Part shown: one piece after another, positions 34,301 to 42,456 of the stretch
Position numbering within the stretch: the stretch's first letter is position 1
Layout: every line of letters begins with the position of its first letter
NCBI GenBank assembly: GCA_046346845.1
Contig: JAXMHH010000008.1
Coordinates: 62,001-126,000, forward strand
DNA: 64,000 bases
DNA from: DSSB01 sp046346845
GTDB taxonomy: Bacteria; UBA10199; DSSB01
Direction: 5' to 3'
Notes under the pieces: generated by a model
Seen by the model: the letters and a program-made list of their open reading frames with translations, nothing else
What the model was told of the DNA's origin: nothing
Database searches by the model: none
Program-made: the position numbers and the translations under genes

Positions 34301-36946
34301 TTCCGCGCGGTCAGCGCCCTCATGCTGCCCTTCGCGGACAAGATCGACAGCCCCGGCTCCGCCCGAAGGCTAGAGTCCCTGGGAGCGGGTTGGCCCTTGC
34401 TCTGGCGCACTTTCTTCCGTTCCATGGGCCTGATCAGCAGCCTGGAGCACGGGGAATCCTCCTCGGTCCTGGACCGCCACTTCCTCAACTGGGCGGCCGG
34501 GGTCACCAGCGCCACCGGCTCGCGCTTCGTGGCGGACCCGAACGTCGACCGTCTGGTCGAGGCGGAACCCGTGGTCGCCGCCGGCAACCACAACGCCTGG
34601 CTCGATTTCCTCTATGGAGGCACCCCGGCCGCCCGAGCCGCCCAGCTCCGGGGCCGCGGCACCTCGCGCGACGCGATGCGCATCGGCGCCAAGGACGGCC
34701 TCGGCAAGAAGATCGGCCCCGTGATCGAGCGCGCGATCGAGCTGCTGACCGAAACCGTGGCCGACTCGGCACCGGAGTACGACGGCTCGGTGACCAACCT
34801 GGCCCGCGCCATGGCCTACGGCGACATGCCCGGAGCTCGCCTCGGACCCCGCAGTGCGGCCGTCTACGATGAACTGACGATGTCGGTGGCCTCGCTGGTC
34901 AACCCCTTCGGTTTCGATCCCTTCCCGGCGATCTCCTCCATCCTCAATCCGCCGCAAGGCGGGCGCAGTTTCAACATCGCCGACCGGGCCATGGCCCTCA
35001 CCGCGCGGCCGCAAAACCTCTTGGTGACCTCCACGCTCAACTCCTATCGGCTCTGGCCCAAGCCCGACCGGCCGCTGCCGCTGCGGCGCGGACCGACGGT
35101 CACGGCGACCCAGTTCGTCCCGTCCCTGGTCTTGACCGACGCGGGCGGCGAGGGGAAAAACGGCGGAACCCGGGCCAACCTGCTGCGCACCCTCTGGCTC
35201 AACCTGGGCACCATGCCCGAGTACCAAAGGGAGGTCTCCTCCATCGCCGATACCTTCGGGCCCTTCGACAGGCCCGTCGACCTCTCCGTGGAGACCGCCA
35301 TCGCGCAACGCTTCGCGGGCCTGCAGGAGTTTCTGCCCTCCGCCGAGGGAATCCGCGCCCTGGAGGGCGAAAAGTCCTCCCTGGTCGAGCGCCTCCGGGA
35401 GAATGACGGCAATGTGGAGCGCGCCACCGAGAGCTCGGCGATCCTCAACGAGCTGGAGCGCATCGACCGGCTGCTGGACCTCCGGACCCGCACGCTGCTG
35501 CGCAATCGCCTCACCGAGCTGGACCTCCGCGCCGGCCAGGCCCTGGCCAGCGGCGAGATCCCCTCCGCCGAAACCGCCGGCCTGCGGCGCTTGCAGCGCG
35601 TGGCGCGGGCGCGGATGCAGCTCCTCGACCGCGTCGAGGCCAAGCTCACCCAGGGCAGGGCCCTGGACCGCACCGAGACCAGCTTCGTCGAACGCATGGG
35701 CGCCGCCGTCGCCGGCCGCAACAACACCGCGGGGATCGACCGCCTGGTCGAGCAACTGGATTATTATTTCCAACTCCGCGCCCAGGGCCGCGGCCTGCGC
35801 GAAAACCTGACCGAGGCGCAAAACGCCTACTACGACTTCGTCCACAACTGGAACGAGCGCCGCAAGAACCCGGAAAACCCGGAATACCGGCAGATCCACG
35901 TCAGCGAGGCCGAGGGTTACGACGCGGTGTGGACAAACTACCGCCGCGCCGCCGAGACGACCCTGAACGTCTACGGGGTCACCCCTGGACGCTGGAACGG
36001 GGAAATCATCCCCGACGTCGATTTCATCCGCGAGGGCGACGCGATGCTGGTCCGGCCGCGCGGCTGGAAGCCCAGCCAAGAGTTCAGCCGCGGCTCCCTC
36101 TGGCGCTTCCTCCTCGACGACACCATCGGGATCGTCAGGGTCGCCAAGCGACTTCAGGAATTCGATCCCACTCCGCGCCTCTACCTCACCATGCACGGCC
36201 GCGGCTGGGGTTGGCGGATGCTGGACCGCACCCACACGCAGCTTCGCATCGAAAACACCGAAAACCTCCGCGACCTGGCGAACACCCAGTCGGTGGTGGC
36301 GCCAACGCACGACAGCGGCGCCGAGTTCATGACGGTGCCCGGCGTGGTCCAGGATTACGGCCTGCACGCCTTCTTCATGGCCGACCGCAAATTCTTCGAC
36401 CCCTTCCCCAAGCCACCGGCCTTCGGCCTGATCAAGGCCCTGCTCGGCCCCATGGACCAATACGGCCATCTGGCCATCGACCGCAGCGACCGACGCGCGG
36501 CCATGCAGGTGATGGGCAACGCGGGCCGCTTCATCCGCGACCTGGGACGCTCGATCATCATCTTTCCGGGCGGCACCCGCAACCCGGTGCGTTACGACGA
36601 AAACGGCGAGCGTTATGAAGGGCCTATCTACGGAAACCGGCCAGGAGTGGCCATGACGATGGAAGAGTCACAGGCACCGATCCTTCCGATCGGCCTGATC
36701 AACGGCGGAGTGATCTTCCCCAAGCAGAACGGCGACGCCTTCCTAGGGCGCGGAGCGGCCGTGGGTCGCACCTACACTTTCCGCTTCGGCACCCCCTTGC
36801 TTTACGACCAGGTGGTGCCGGGCAATCCGACTCCGCGGGGACCCACGTTGCGCACGGCCGTCACCCAAAACCTCGACCGCCAGTTCCACGAACTGACTGG
36901 CCGCGAGATCGCCCCGCCCGCGGAAAGCAAGGCGAAGAAGCGCTAG
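31400..36946 (+). CDS. Giant unknown protein (1848 residues) with C-terminal PlsC-like acyltransferase domain
   Basis: There is no signal peptide; the start is polar (MTSSSLLHPLRLSASGNTES). Residues about 30-330 match the module of the 736-residue protein, including a Gly/Ala-rich hydrophobic stretch near 145-165. A Pro/Ser/Gly linker follows near 395-440, then long helical regions; residues about 590-617 (ALTDSQLRAMGIEPEARHAI) look like a SAM-type helical bundle. GNHNAWLDF near 1061 gives an HX4D-like motif. The last 220 residues carry the four glycerolipid acyltransferase motifs in order: THDSGAE near 1636, AIDRSDRR, IIFPGGTRN near 1722 and APILPIGL. Motif I has Glu for Asp, and motif III has Gly for the normal Glu. 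It might modify host or own lipids; substrate unknown. Confidence 0.85.
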   Translation: MTSSSLLHPLRLSASGNTESPATAPNQPTPRQIISELERRFGSNLRPEVRAELRSLAVESDAGLFFEGLLGLAVREERADRLEFAGALYSTVLESGDSAGAALRSRAQASLDAIVGRGAFGNRAEFLMRRFAREASSPSMLIGMAGAQAVFGVTRLAILSRLAASPTSSLITRGVGARALASVGAFALEAPSFVAFTRGANAAMGQSQDWSLATLGREVASSYITLGSLKAAGALSTGIFNRVHGINPLSGQATRLTGLSVVSQRLLPQAGMLGGIVLGHNLETRLGLRDHVDGATTLVDSLAMLLQFNVGGRLMSHALPHLEGVNQQLNLRSELLAHQPTGPSPASAATADLLLHPALAVAGAGGRSIPRPLEPRDLIHMMASRDPETSAEESPVPSSGVTSRGSRGPSGSGESLPPPPPSSGPKSTPPGGKRGGFLGALIRNVQAFGGKFNLNVALDLDAPLQPLPTVAPARPVRSVREGMQRAEALGQGRRTLAYLRWGAHQLRANPEVQGQFLDLMQRVFEFQARQREALNPVLQGLPEMDFAELNSRSARYDATLAHLTPGSGRHFGEAILLREITRGWQDADIFRALTDSQLRAMGIEPEARHAIARNAHAFELSELRAILDHPLLRELPETEKLREAAEGFHTKLGQIRENLTGVKQTVKELRREIADTEDVELQQRHEARIRELSQSINMPYARAMLTFNAAMKRFMGDDFRARVFLVETARRSSLTRGLQEANSGLLTRHVREHLASLSGEAREAASAYLSAADQMALVSDRTGLRRAFYSVLRVFGRDPLPPLEVRGRYERALLGLIQQAPHDFWEFGPFDLRALEDAGRAQTEYYEGLAEATARWRRGFAGVEQANDAFWAKYDSEANGLYIGDLRLQLAQAEQQFASLREGSQAAEFQRLRTEAEEAIQRFADPSTRGANSRDVNRSLEVALTKVAELRRFVRAGLRAAGDPAAEFRAVSALMLPFADKIDSPGSARRLESLGAGWPLLWRTFFRSMGLISSLEHGESSSVLDRHFLNWAAGVTSATGSRFVADPNVDRLVEAEPVVAAGNHNAWLDFLYGGTPAARAAQLRGRGTSRDAMRIGAKDGLGKKIGPVIERAIELLTETVADSAPEYDGSVTNLARAMAYGDMPGARLGPRSAAVYDELTMSVASLVNPFGFDPFPAISSILNPPQGGRSFNIADRAMALTARPQNLLVTSTLNSYRLWPKPDRPLPLRRGPTVTATQFVPSLVLTDAGGEGKNGGTRANLLRTLWLNLGTMPEYQREVSSIADTFGPFDRPVDLSVETAIAQRFAGLQEFLPSAEGIRALEGEKSSLVERLRENDGNVERATESSAILNELERIDRLLDLRTRTLLRNRLTELDLRAGQALASGEIPSAETAGLRRLQRVARARMQLLDRVEAKLTQGRALDRTETSFVERMGAAVAGRNNTAGIDRLVEQLDYYFQLRAQGRGLRENLTEAQNAYYDFVHNWNERRKNPENPEYRQIHVSEAEGYDAVWTNYRRAAETTLNVYGVTPGRWNGEIIPDVDFIREGDAMLVRPRGWKPSQEFSRGSLWRFLLDDTIGIVRVAKRLQEFDPTPRLYLTMHGRGWGWRMLDRTHTQLRIENTENLRDLANTQSVVAPTHDSGAEFMTVPGVVQDYGLHAFFMADRKFFDPFPKPPAFGLIKALLGPMDQYGHLAIDRSDRRAAMQVMGNAGRFIRDLGRSIIIFPGGTRNPVRYDENGERYEGPIYGNRPGVAMTMEESQAPILPIGLINGGVIFPKQNGDAFLGRGAAVGRTYTFRFGTPLLYDQVVPGNPTPRGPTLRTAVTQNLDRQFHELTGREIAPPAESKAKKR

Positions 36947-36973
36947 CCCTAGGCCCGCGCTCAATTTCTCAAC

Positions 36974-37597
36974 TCAATTGCATTGTTTCGAAAATTTTCC
37001 CGTCACCAGGAGGTCGACCTGGGTCCAGGTCTTGGAGACGCCGTCCGGCCCTTTGTGCTTGTCCTCGCAGGCCTTGTGAAGGGACTCGTGAGCCGCCTTT
37101 AATTTGAAATCGAGCATGTCAATCGAGGCCTTGGCCTCGATCGTGCCTTCGGGCGTCGCGCTGTAGGCAAAGGGCACGGCCCGGGTCACGCCGTTCATGC
37201 TGATCCGGAGGGTCGCGGTTCCTTGGGCGTCATCGCCGACGACCTTGGAAACCATGGCGCTCAACTTGGAAGGGGGCACGAATTTTTGGAAGAAAAATTG
37301 CTGGATGGTGGCGTTGCGGCCAGGATTGTCGGTCTCGACCGAGGAGCCATCGATCTCCATGCGCAGGCCCTTCATCAAGGCGGCCAAGGATTTCCCGCTG
37401 GACTGGCCGGAGACGACGGCTTGATTGAACCTCCCCTTGACCGCGGTCTTGCCCGAAAACTTGAAGGCGGTCCACACCAAGTGGATGTCCTTGGGATCCG
37501 TGGAATAGGTGCAAGTCGGACCTCCGTAGCCCAAGGCCGCCCGGGAACCGACCCAAGAGAGCGCGAGGACGAGGCAGGCGAGGCTCAGCTTCTTCAT
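36974..37597 (-). CDS. Exported YceI-like protein
   Basis: A 207-residue protein with a Sec signal (MKKLSLACLVLALSWVGSRA) and a YceI-like lipocalin-type start of the mature part: CTYSTDPKDIHLVWTAFKFS followed by AVKGRFNQ. YceI proteins form an extended barrel that binds isoprenoid chains in the periplasm. The C-terminal part (DMLDFKLKAAHESLHKAC) has two extra cysteines with a third at the end. GGAGGG precedes the ATG. It converges on the giant gene with a 27-bp gap. Assignment to the YceI fold is moderately strong; ligand unknown. Confidence 0.75.
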   Translation of the reverse strand: MKKLSLACLVLALSWVGSRAALGYGGPTCTYSTDPKDIHLVWTAFKFSGKTAVKGRFNQAVVSGQSSGKSLAALMKGLRMEIDGSSVETDNPGRNATIQQFFFQKFVPPSKLSAMVSKVVGDDAQGTATLRISMNGVTRAVPFAYSATPEGTIEAKASIDMLDFKLKAAHESLHKACEDKHKGPDGVSKTWTQVDLLVTGKFSKQCN

Positions 37598-37666
37598 AGC
37601 AGGGACCCTCCGTTTATTGAGTCCCTTTTACAACGGACTGCCGGTCGCGGCAAATTCGAAAAACAG

Positions 37667-37701
37667 AAAAAAAAAAGCCGCCTTCCCAGGAGGAAGGCGG
37701 C
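37667..37701 (-). terminator. Intrinsic terminator for the 55-residue gene
   Basis: GCCGCCTTCC (37677-37686) pairs perfectly with GGAAGGCGGC (37692-37701) around a five-base loop. On the minus strand it is followed by about ten T residues (the A-run at 37667-37676), 25 bp past the stop of the small gene. Confidence 0.88.
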
Positions 37702-37725
37702 GAAACCAGTTCCCTGCGGCGAGGG

Positions 37726-37893
37726 CTACTTGCCGCTGGAGTTGCCTTGCGCGGGGGTAGCCGGGGCCGTCGTCGTGGTGGTTTGGGCCTGCGGGGCCTT
37801 GCCCTTGCCTTCTTCCTTATGGGCATCGCAGGCATAGGAATCGGCGGCGAACAGGACCGCGACCAGGGCGGCCAAGAGTCCAAGACGTTTCAT
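37726..37893 (-). CDS. Small exported Thr/Pro/Ala-rich protein (55 residues)
   Basis: ATG at 37893 is preceded by AAGGAG. The product starts with a signal peptide (MKRLGLLAALVAVLFAADSYA) and has a short mature part: CDAHKEEGKGKAPQ followed by five Thr, then APATPAQGNSSGK. The single Cys falls at the probable cleavage point, but the preceding residues do not make a good lipobox. The low-complexity mature sequence resembles a wall- or surface-spacer peptide. A strong terminator follows and an AGGAT-n3-ATCCT inverted repeat lies upstream (37916-37928), so it is its own transcription unit. Function unknown. Confidence 0.65.
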   Translation of the reverse strand: MKRLGLLAALVAVLFAADSYACDAHKEEGKGKAPQAQTTTTTAPATPAQGNSSGK

Positions 37894-38058
37894 AAACACT
37901 CCTTATCAAAATTACAGGATCAAATCCTATAAAAAACAATGGGCCAAGTCCATAGCATCCACGCCGGGCCAAGGGTCAAGGGCTTCTTGAGGGTCCTCTG
38001 AGAAACCGTGAAAAACCGCTTCCAATCGTCTCCGTCGACCGCCGATTCGGGCGGGGCG

Positions 38059-39333
38059 TCACTCTCCTCTATTCTCCAGGGCGCGGAGGCTCCCGACCAG
38101 AAAAAGCGATCCCGTCACCACGATCAGGTCGGGCTCCGGACGGGAGCGGCGGGCAGCGGCCAAGGCTTCCTTGGGGTCGGAAAAAAATTCTCCCGAAATC
38201 CCGGCCGACTTGGCGAGGCCACGCCAGTCCTCCAAACCGAGGCTCCGGGAATTGGGGAATTCGGTGAAAAAAAAGCTGGGCCCCAACGGATGCAGGAGAC
38301 GCAGCGCCTCGACGTGGTCCTTCTCCCGAGACATGCCCAGAACAATCGCCAGTCTCGCCCGGGGGTGCTGTCCGCGCAGGTAGGCGACCAGGGCGGTCAA
38401 GGCCTCCGGATTGTGCGCGCCGTCCATCAAGACGGGAGGCAACCCTCCCACCCTCTCCAGGCGGCCGGGGTGACGCACCTCCGCCAATCCACCGCGGAGC
38501 TCCTCCTCGGACCAGGGGAAACCGCGGACCGCCAGGGCCCACAGCACCTCGATCGCCACCGCCGCATTGCGCAGCTGATGCTCGCCCGCCAAAGGCAAGA
38601 ACAGCCCGCTGAAGCCCTCATAGGAAAAACTCGCCGCGGTCCCCTCGGGGTATCCCGCTAACACCGGAAAGGCGCCGCCGGCCAAGGCCCTGCGCCGCAG
38701 GCCTTCTCGGATTTCCTGCGGCATCTCCCCGAGTACCAAAGGCCGGTCGCGCCGCAGCACGCCCGCCTTCTCCGCGGCGATTTTTTCCAGAGTTTCTCCC
38801 AAGACCTCGGTGTGATCGTAGCCGATGCTCGTGATGGCCGAAACCAAGGGCTCGGCCGCATTGGTCGCATCCAGGCGCCCGCCCAGGCCCACCTCAAGCA
38901 CCACGATCTGCACCCCGGCGCGGCGAAAGGCCTCGAAGGCGAGCAGGGTCGCCTTCTCGAACCAGGTCAGCCATTCGCCTTCAGCGACCGGAATCTTGCC
39001 CTCGGCGTCCAGGATTCCCTCGTCCGCCCAGTCGGAGAGTATCGCCTCCAATTGGGCGTCGGAAACCTCCGTTCCGGACATCTCGATCCTTTCGTGGAAG
39101 TGCACCAGATGCGGGGAGGTGTAGAGGCCGGTGCGATATTCCGCCTTTCGCAGCACCGACTCGACCATCCGGGCCGTCGAGCCCTTGCCGTTGGTGCCCG
39201 CGATCAGGACCGTCGCGTAGGACTTTTCGGGGTGGCCGAGCCGCTCCAAGAGCGCCTGCATGCGGTGCAGACCGAGGCGCATGCCGGCATATTCGCCCCG
39301 ACTTTGGGCGAGAAATTGCTCCAGGCGGTTCAT
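38059..39333 (-). CDS. folC: Folylpolyglutamate / dihydrofolate synthase
   Basis: This 424-residue Mur-ligase-family enzyme adds glutamate to folates (and often makes dihydrofolate from dihydropteroate). Seen: P-loop IAGTNGKGST near residue 45, TSPHLVHFHERI, GLGGRLDATNA, the metal-site histidine in GYDHTEVLG and VLMDGAHNPEAL near 295. The start is ATG 39333 (MNRLEQFLAQ), overlapping the TGA of the PP2C gene as TGATG; the open frame continues upstream only as a shadow of that gene. It is the last gene of the eight-gene operon, an unexpected partner for signalling genes. Confidence 0.95.
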   Translation of the reverse strand: MNRLEQFLAQSRGEYAGMRLGLHRMQALLERLGHPEKSYATVLIAGTNGKGSTARMVESVLRKAEYRTGLYTSPHLVHFHERIEMSGTEVSDAQLEAILSDWADEGILDAEGKIPVAEGEWLTWFEKATLLAFEAFRRAGVQIVVLEVGLGGRLDATNAAEPLVSAITSIGYDHTEVLGETLEKIAAEKAGVLRRDRPLVLGEMPQEIREGLRRRALAGGAFPVLAGYPEGTAASFSYEGFSGLFLPLAGEHQLRNAAVAIEVLWALAVRGFPWSEEELRGGLAEVRHPGRLERVGGLPPVLMDGAHNPEALTALVAYLRGQHPRARLAIVLGMSREKDHVEALRLLHPLGPSFFFTEFPNSRSLGLEDWRGLAKSAGISGEFFSDPKEALAAARRSRPEPDLIVVTGSLFLVGSLRALENRGE

Positions 39334-41012
39334 CAGCCCCTCCGGCGCATGACGAGCAGCGCGATGTCGTCGGGATTTTGCAGGGCCAGGTGGTGGGGCG
39401 CCACCTCGCGGGCAATCTCCCGGGCCAACTCGGGCGCCGAGAGATGGAGGTTGCTCTCGACCAGCTCGCAAAAGCTTTGCTTGTCGAAGCCGGTGGCGCG
39501 CATCCTCGGGTCGAAGAGGCCGTCGGTGTAAAGGATCAGCAGGTCGCCCTTGTCGAGGTCGATCCGTTTGTTTTGCGGCTTCGATTCGTCCTCGAGCCCC
39601 AAGGGAAGATGGTCGGAATAGACCATCTGCCATTTCTTGGCGGCGGCCCGGTAATGCCAGAGCGGAGGATGGCCGGCCCCGGAGACCCGCACCTGGCCCT
39701 TGGGCCGGTATTCGAAGACCCAACAGGAGATGAACTGGTGCAACTTGATCAGGTCCTCGTGCATGGCCCAGCGGAGCACCTGCAGCAGGTAGCCCGGAGA
39801 ATTTGGGTCGAAGACCATGGAGCGGAAAATCGCCCGAAACGAGGCCATGGTGATGGCCGAACCCACGTCGTGCCCCGAGACGTCGGCCACCACGCCGCGC
39901 AGGCCCTCCCCCACTTGGATGACGTCGTAATAGTCGCCGCCCCCGCGCATCGAGAGCTGGCAATGGCCGCCGATCTCCAGGTCGCCCACGACCGGGAATT
40001 TCTCCGGCAGGAGGCGACCTTGGATCTCGTGGACGATCTCCAACTCGCGATTGAGGCCCTCGTGGCTCTTGACCGTGTCGAGCAGGTCGCGGATCCGGAA
40101 GGCGCTGGCCGCCTGGGCGGCCATCACGTTGAGCAGCTTCAATTCGTCGGAAGTAAAGCGGCTGCCGTCGCGCTTATCGGTGAGGTTGAGCACGCCGATG
40201 GTCTCCTCGCCGATGTGCATGGGCGAGGCGATGACGGGGAGCGAGACGAAACTGGAGGTATGGTAGCCCTCCCGCCGCGGGCGCGGTCCGGCCTTCCGCG
40301 CCTGGGCCGCGTTGTTGACCAAGAGGGGCCGGGAGGTCTCGAAGACATAACCGGCCACTCCTTCGCCCGGGGCGATGGCGATCTTTTGGACCAATTTGGC
40401 GGAGAGGCCCCGCGAGGTGACCACCCGGAGTTTTTTGGACTCGGGGTCGTAGAGCAGGAAGGAGGCCCGTTCCACGTTGAAACGGTCGACGACGAAATCG
40501 AGGAAGCGGTCGTACAGGTGATGCTTGGGACGCAGCTGCTGGATGCCCTCCTGCAGCATATTGAACAGCTCGATGGCGTCGTCCAACCGCTTCGGCCGAG
40601 TCAGCTTGCGGACCAAGACCAGCCGATTGGGCCGGCCCCGGCGGTACTGCACGCTGTCGAAGAGGTTCTTGAGGATCCAAAGCCCCCGGCCGTTGGCCGA
40701 AAAGTCGGAGGGGCGGCGCCGCAAGGCGGCTTGGAGGGGGAAGCCCTCCCCGGAATCCTCGATCTGCACCACGATCTTCTGCGGAAGCGCCTCGAAGCGC
40801 AGCCGGGCCGGACGGCGCGGCCCGCTGCCCCCGTGCCGGAAGGCGTTGCCGAGGCCCTCGATCATCCCCAGCTTGAGGTCCCCGAGCAGTCCCTTGGGCA
40901 GGTTCGAGAAGAAGGGCACCCGCGTCAGGTCTTTCAGCAGCCGCTGCACGGTCCGCTCCGCGCCCCGGAGGGATTTCAAGCTGAGTACCTGGTTGAAACG
41001 GCGGACGGTCAT
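39333..41012 (-). CDS. Anti-sigma-type ATPase - GAF - PP2C (SpoIIE/RsbU) fusion protein
   Basis: A 559-residue cytoplasmic regulator with three parts. Residues about 1-135 form an RsbW/SpoIIAB-like ATPase: EGLGNAFRHGG (N-box), IEDSGEGFP, and GRGLWILKN (G-box). Residues 160-310 form a GAF sensor (RASFLLYDPESKKLRV, VSLPVIASPM). Residues 335-559 are a PP2C phosphatase: MRGGGDYYDV, GVVADVSGHDVGSA with metal-binding Asp, ILYTDGLFD and NPDDIALLVM. It starts directly after the stop of the STAS antagonist gene, so it is the obvious enzyme acting on that protein. Having the kinase-like and phosphatase domains on one chain suggests a self-contained phosphorylation switch; which activity dominates is not known. 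Confidence 0.93.
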   Translation of the reverse strand: MTVRRFNQVLSLKSLRGAERTVQRLLKDLTRVPFFSNLPKGLLGDLKLGMIEGLGNAFRHGGSGPRRPARLRFEALPQKIVVQIEDSGEGFPLQAALRRRPSDFSANGRGLWILKNLFDSVQYRRGRPNRLVLVRKLTRPKRLDDAIELFNMLQEGIQQLRPKHHLYDRFLDFVVDRFNVERASFLLYDPESKKLRVVTSRGLSAKLVQKIAIAPGEGVAGYVFETSRPLLVNNAAQARKAGPRPRREGYHTSSFVSLPVIASPMHIGEETIGVLNLTDKRDGSRFTSDELKLLNVMAAQAASAFRIRDLLDTVKSHEGLNRELEIVHEIQGRLLPEKFPVVGDLEIGGHCQLSMRGGGDYYDVIQVGEGLRGVVADVSGHDVGSAITMASFRAIFRSMVFDPNSPGYLLQVLRWAMHEDLIKLHQFISCWVFEYRPKGQVRVSGAGHPPLWHYRAAAKKWQMVYSDHLPLGLEDESKPQNKRIDLDKGDLLILYTDGLFDPRMRATGFDKQSFCELVESNLHLSAPELAREIAREVAPHHLALQNPDDIALLVMRRRG

Positions 41013-41357
41013 TTATTTCTTCTTTTGCAGTTCCTTGAGGGCCTCCTCGACCCGCGGCGCCAGATCGAAGACCTTATAGAGGCGGGTGATCTCGAAGATG
41101 GAGCGCACCTCGTCTTGCAAGCCGGCGAGCTTGAGGTGGCCGCCGCTCTCGTTGAGGTGCCGCATCAGCGAGATGAGCACGCCCAGGCCGGTCGAGTCGA
41201 TGAAGCTGACTTTGGCCAAGTCCAGCACGAAATGCTTGGCGAAATCCTCCCGGGCCTTGGCTATGGCGCGCTTGAGCTGGGCCGCGTGTTCGGCATCGAC
41301 CTCCCCTTCGATTTCCAAGATGCAGATTTCCCCGAATTCCTTGGCGTTGACCTTCAT
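41013..41357 (-). CDS. STAS-domain anti-sigma factor antagonist (SpoIIAA/RsbV-like)
   Basis: A 114-residue single STAS domain with the phosphoacceptor motif FIDSTGLGVL near residue 52 and LEIEGEVDAEHA at the start. In this family the unphosphorylated protein binds an anti-sigma kinase and frees its target; phosphorylation of the Ser turns it off. The C-terminal Lys/Glu-rich tail is short. Its ATG comes one base after the manC stop and its own stop abuts the ATG of the PP2C fusion, so the genes are almost certainly cotranslated. The target sigma factor or partner is not encoded in the window. Confidence 0.94.
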   Translation of the reverse strand: MKVNAKEFGEICILEIEGEVDAEHAAQLKRAIAKAREDFAKHFVLDLAKVSFIDSTGLGVLISLMRHLNESGGHLKLAGLQDEVRSIFEITRLYKVFDLAPRVEEALKELQKKK

Positions 41358-41358
41358 A

Positions 41359-42456
41359 TTAGAGCAAATCCTCCCGCCCTGTTTTTTTGAGTTGTTCCAC
41401 CATGCGCTTGACCTCCTGGGCGCGGTTCTTCGGGAGCACCAACACGGCCTCCGCGGTCTCGACTACGATCAGGTCCTGGACCCCGACCAGGGCCACCGCT
41501 CGGCCGGAGGCGAGGACCAGGTTGCCGGAACCGTCCAGGATATAGCTTTGACCCTGAGTATGATTGCCTTGAGCGTCTCCGGGCAAGATTTTTTCGAAGG
41601 AATCCAAGGCCCCCACGTCGTCCCAGCCAAAAGTGGCCGGTACCATGCGGACCTGGGCCGCCCCTTCCATCACCCCGTAATCGACGGAAACGCTTTCCAG
41701 GCCGGCAAAGACCTCCTGGACCGCCCGCGGATAGTTCGGATCGCTCAGGCGCAGGGCAAGCGCCTCAAAGGCGCGGGCGGTCTCGGGGCGAAGCCGGGCC
41801 AGCTCTTCCAGGAAGACCTGCGCCCGCCACACAAACATGCCGCTGTTCCAAAAATAGGAGCCGCTGCGCAGGTAGTTCTCCGCGACCTTGGCCTCGGGCT
41901 TTTCATGGAAGGCCCGCACCGAAAAATACTCGCGTCCCTCGGCCTCGAAGCGCTCCCCGCGCTCGAGGTAGCCGAAGCCGGTGGCGGGCTCGGTGGGCCG
42001 GATCCCCAAGGTGACTAGGGCCGGTTCGCGGCGCGCAACCTCCGCCGCCAGGACGAGGTCCGCGTGCAGTTTCGGCCAGTCGGCCTCCGGGATGAAATGG
42101 TCGGCCGGCAGGACGGCCATCACCGCCTCGGGGTCCACCGCCCGCAGCTGGATCGCGGCCAGAGCAATGGCAGCCAGGGTGTTGCGGGCCATGGGCTCCA
42201 CCAGGCAATGCGCGGCGGGCATGTCGGGCAGTTGCGCGAGAACGGCGGGGGAGTGAGTCCCGCCGCAGACCACCCAGAGACGCTGAGCGGGCACCAGCGG
42301 AACAAGCCGGGCGGCGGTCTTTTGCAGCAGGGATTGCTCCCCGGCCAAGGGCAGAAATTGCTTGGGCCGCCGCTGCGTGGACAGCGGCCACAGCCGGGTG
42401 CCGCTGCCTCCCGCCAGGAGGACGGCATGCAAGGCGAGGCCTGTCCTCGGGCTCAC
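41359..42456 (-). CDS. manC: Mannose-1-phosphate guanylyltransferase
   Basis: This 365-residue enzyme makes GDP-mannose for polysaccharides, lipopolysaccharide or glycoprotein synthesis. Seen: the nucleotide-binding LLAGGSGTRLWPLS, RPKQFLPL, VLPADHFI near residue 115, FHEKP and SVDYGVMEG. The length matches the single-domain form without the phosphomannose isomerase domain. It starts at GTG, overlapping the preceding regulator gene's TGA (GTGA). Placement between sigma-54 activators and STAS/PP2C genes suggests the operon controls a surface polysaccharide or developmental programme. Confidence 0.95.
   Translation of the reverse strand: MSPRTGLALHAVLLAGGSGTRLWPLSTQRRPKQFLPLAGEQSLLQKTAARLVPLVPAQRLWVVCGGTHSPAVLAQLPDMPAAHCLVEPMARNTLAAIALAAIQLRAVDPEAVMAVLPADHFIPEADWPKLHADLVLAAEVARREPALVTLGIRPTEPATGFGYLERGERFEAEGREYFSVRAFHEKPEAKVAENYLRSGSYFWNSGMFVWRAQVFLEELARLRPETARAFEALALRLSDPNYPRAVQEVFAGLESVSVDYGVMEGAAQVRMVPATFGWDDVGALDSFEKILPGDAQGNHTQGQSYILDGSGNLVLASGRAVALVGVQDLIVVETAEAVLVLPKNRAQEVKRMVEQLKKTGREDLL

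Noticed and set aside
34370..36469. Long open frame (about 700 codons) antisense to the giant gene
   Set aside because: High-GC coding DNA gives long antisense frames. The plus-strand reading has recognisable acyltransferase motifs and a paralog, while this one shows only Gly/Ala/Arg/Val-rich shadow composition.
39334..39963. N-terminal extension of folC (about 210 codons)
   Set aside because: The extension overlaps the conserved PP2C coding region in another frame. FolC homology starts at MNRLEQFL, where a TGATG overlap is present.
39378..41390. 670-codon plus-strand frame opposite the PP2C/STAS genes
   Set aside because: It is antisense to conserved catalytic motifs and has no ribosome site or recognisable fold.
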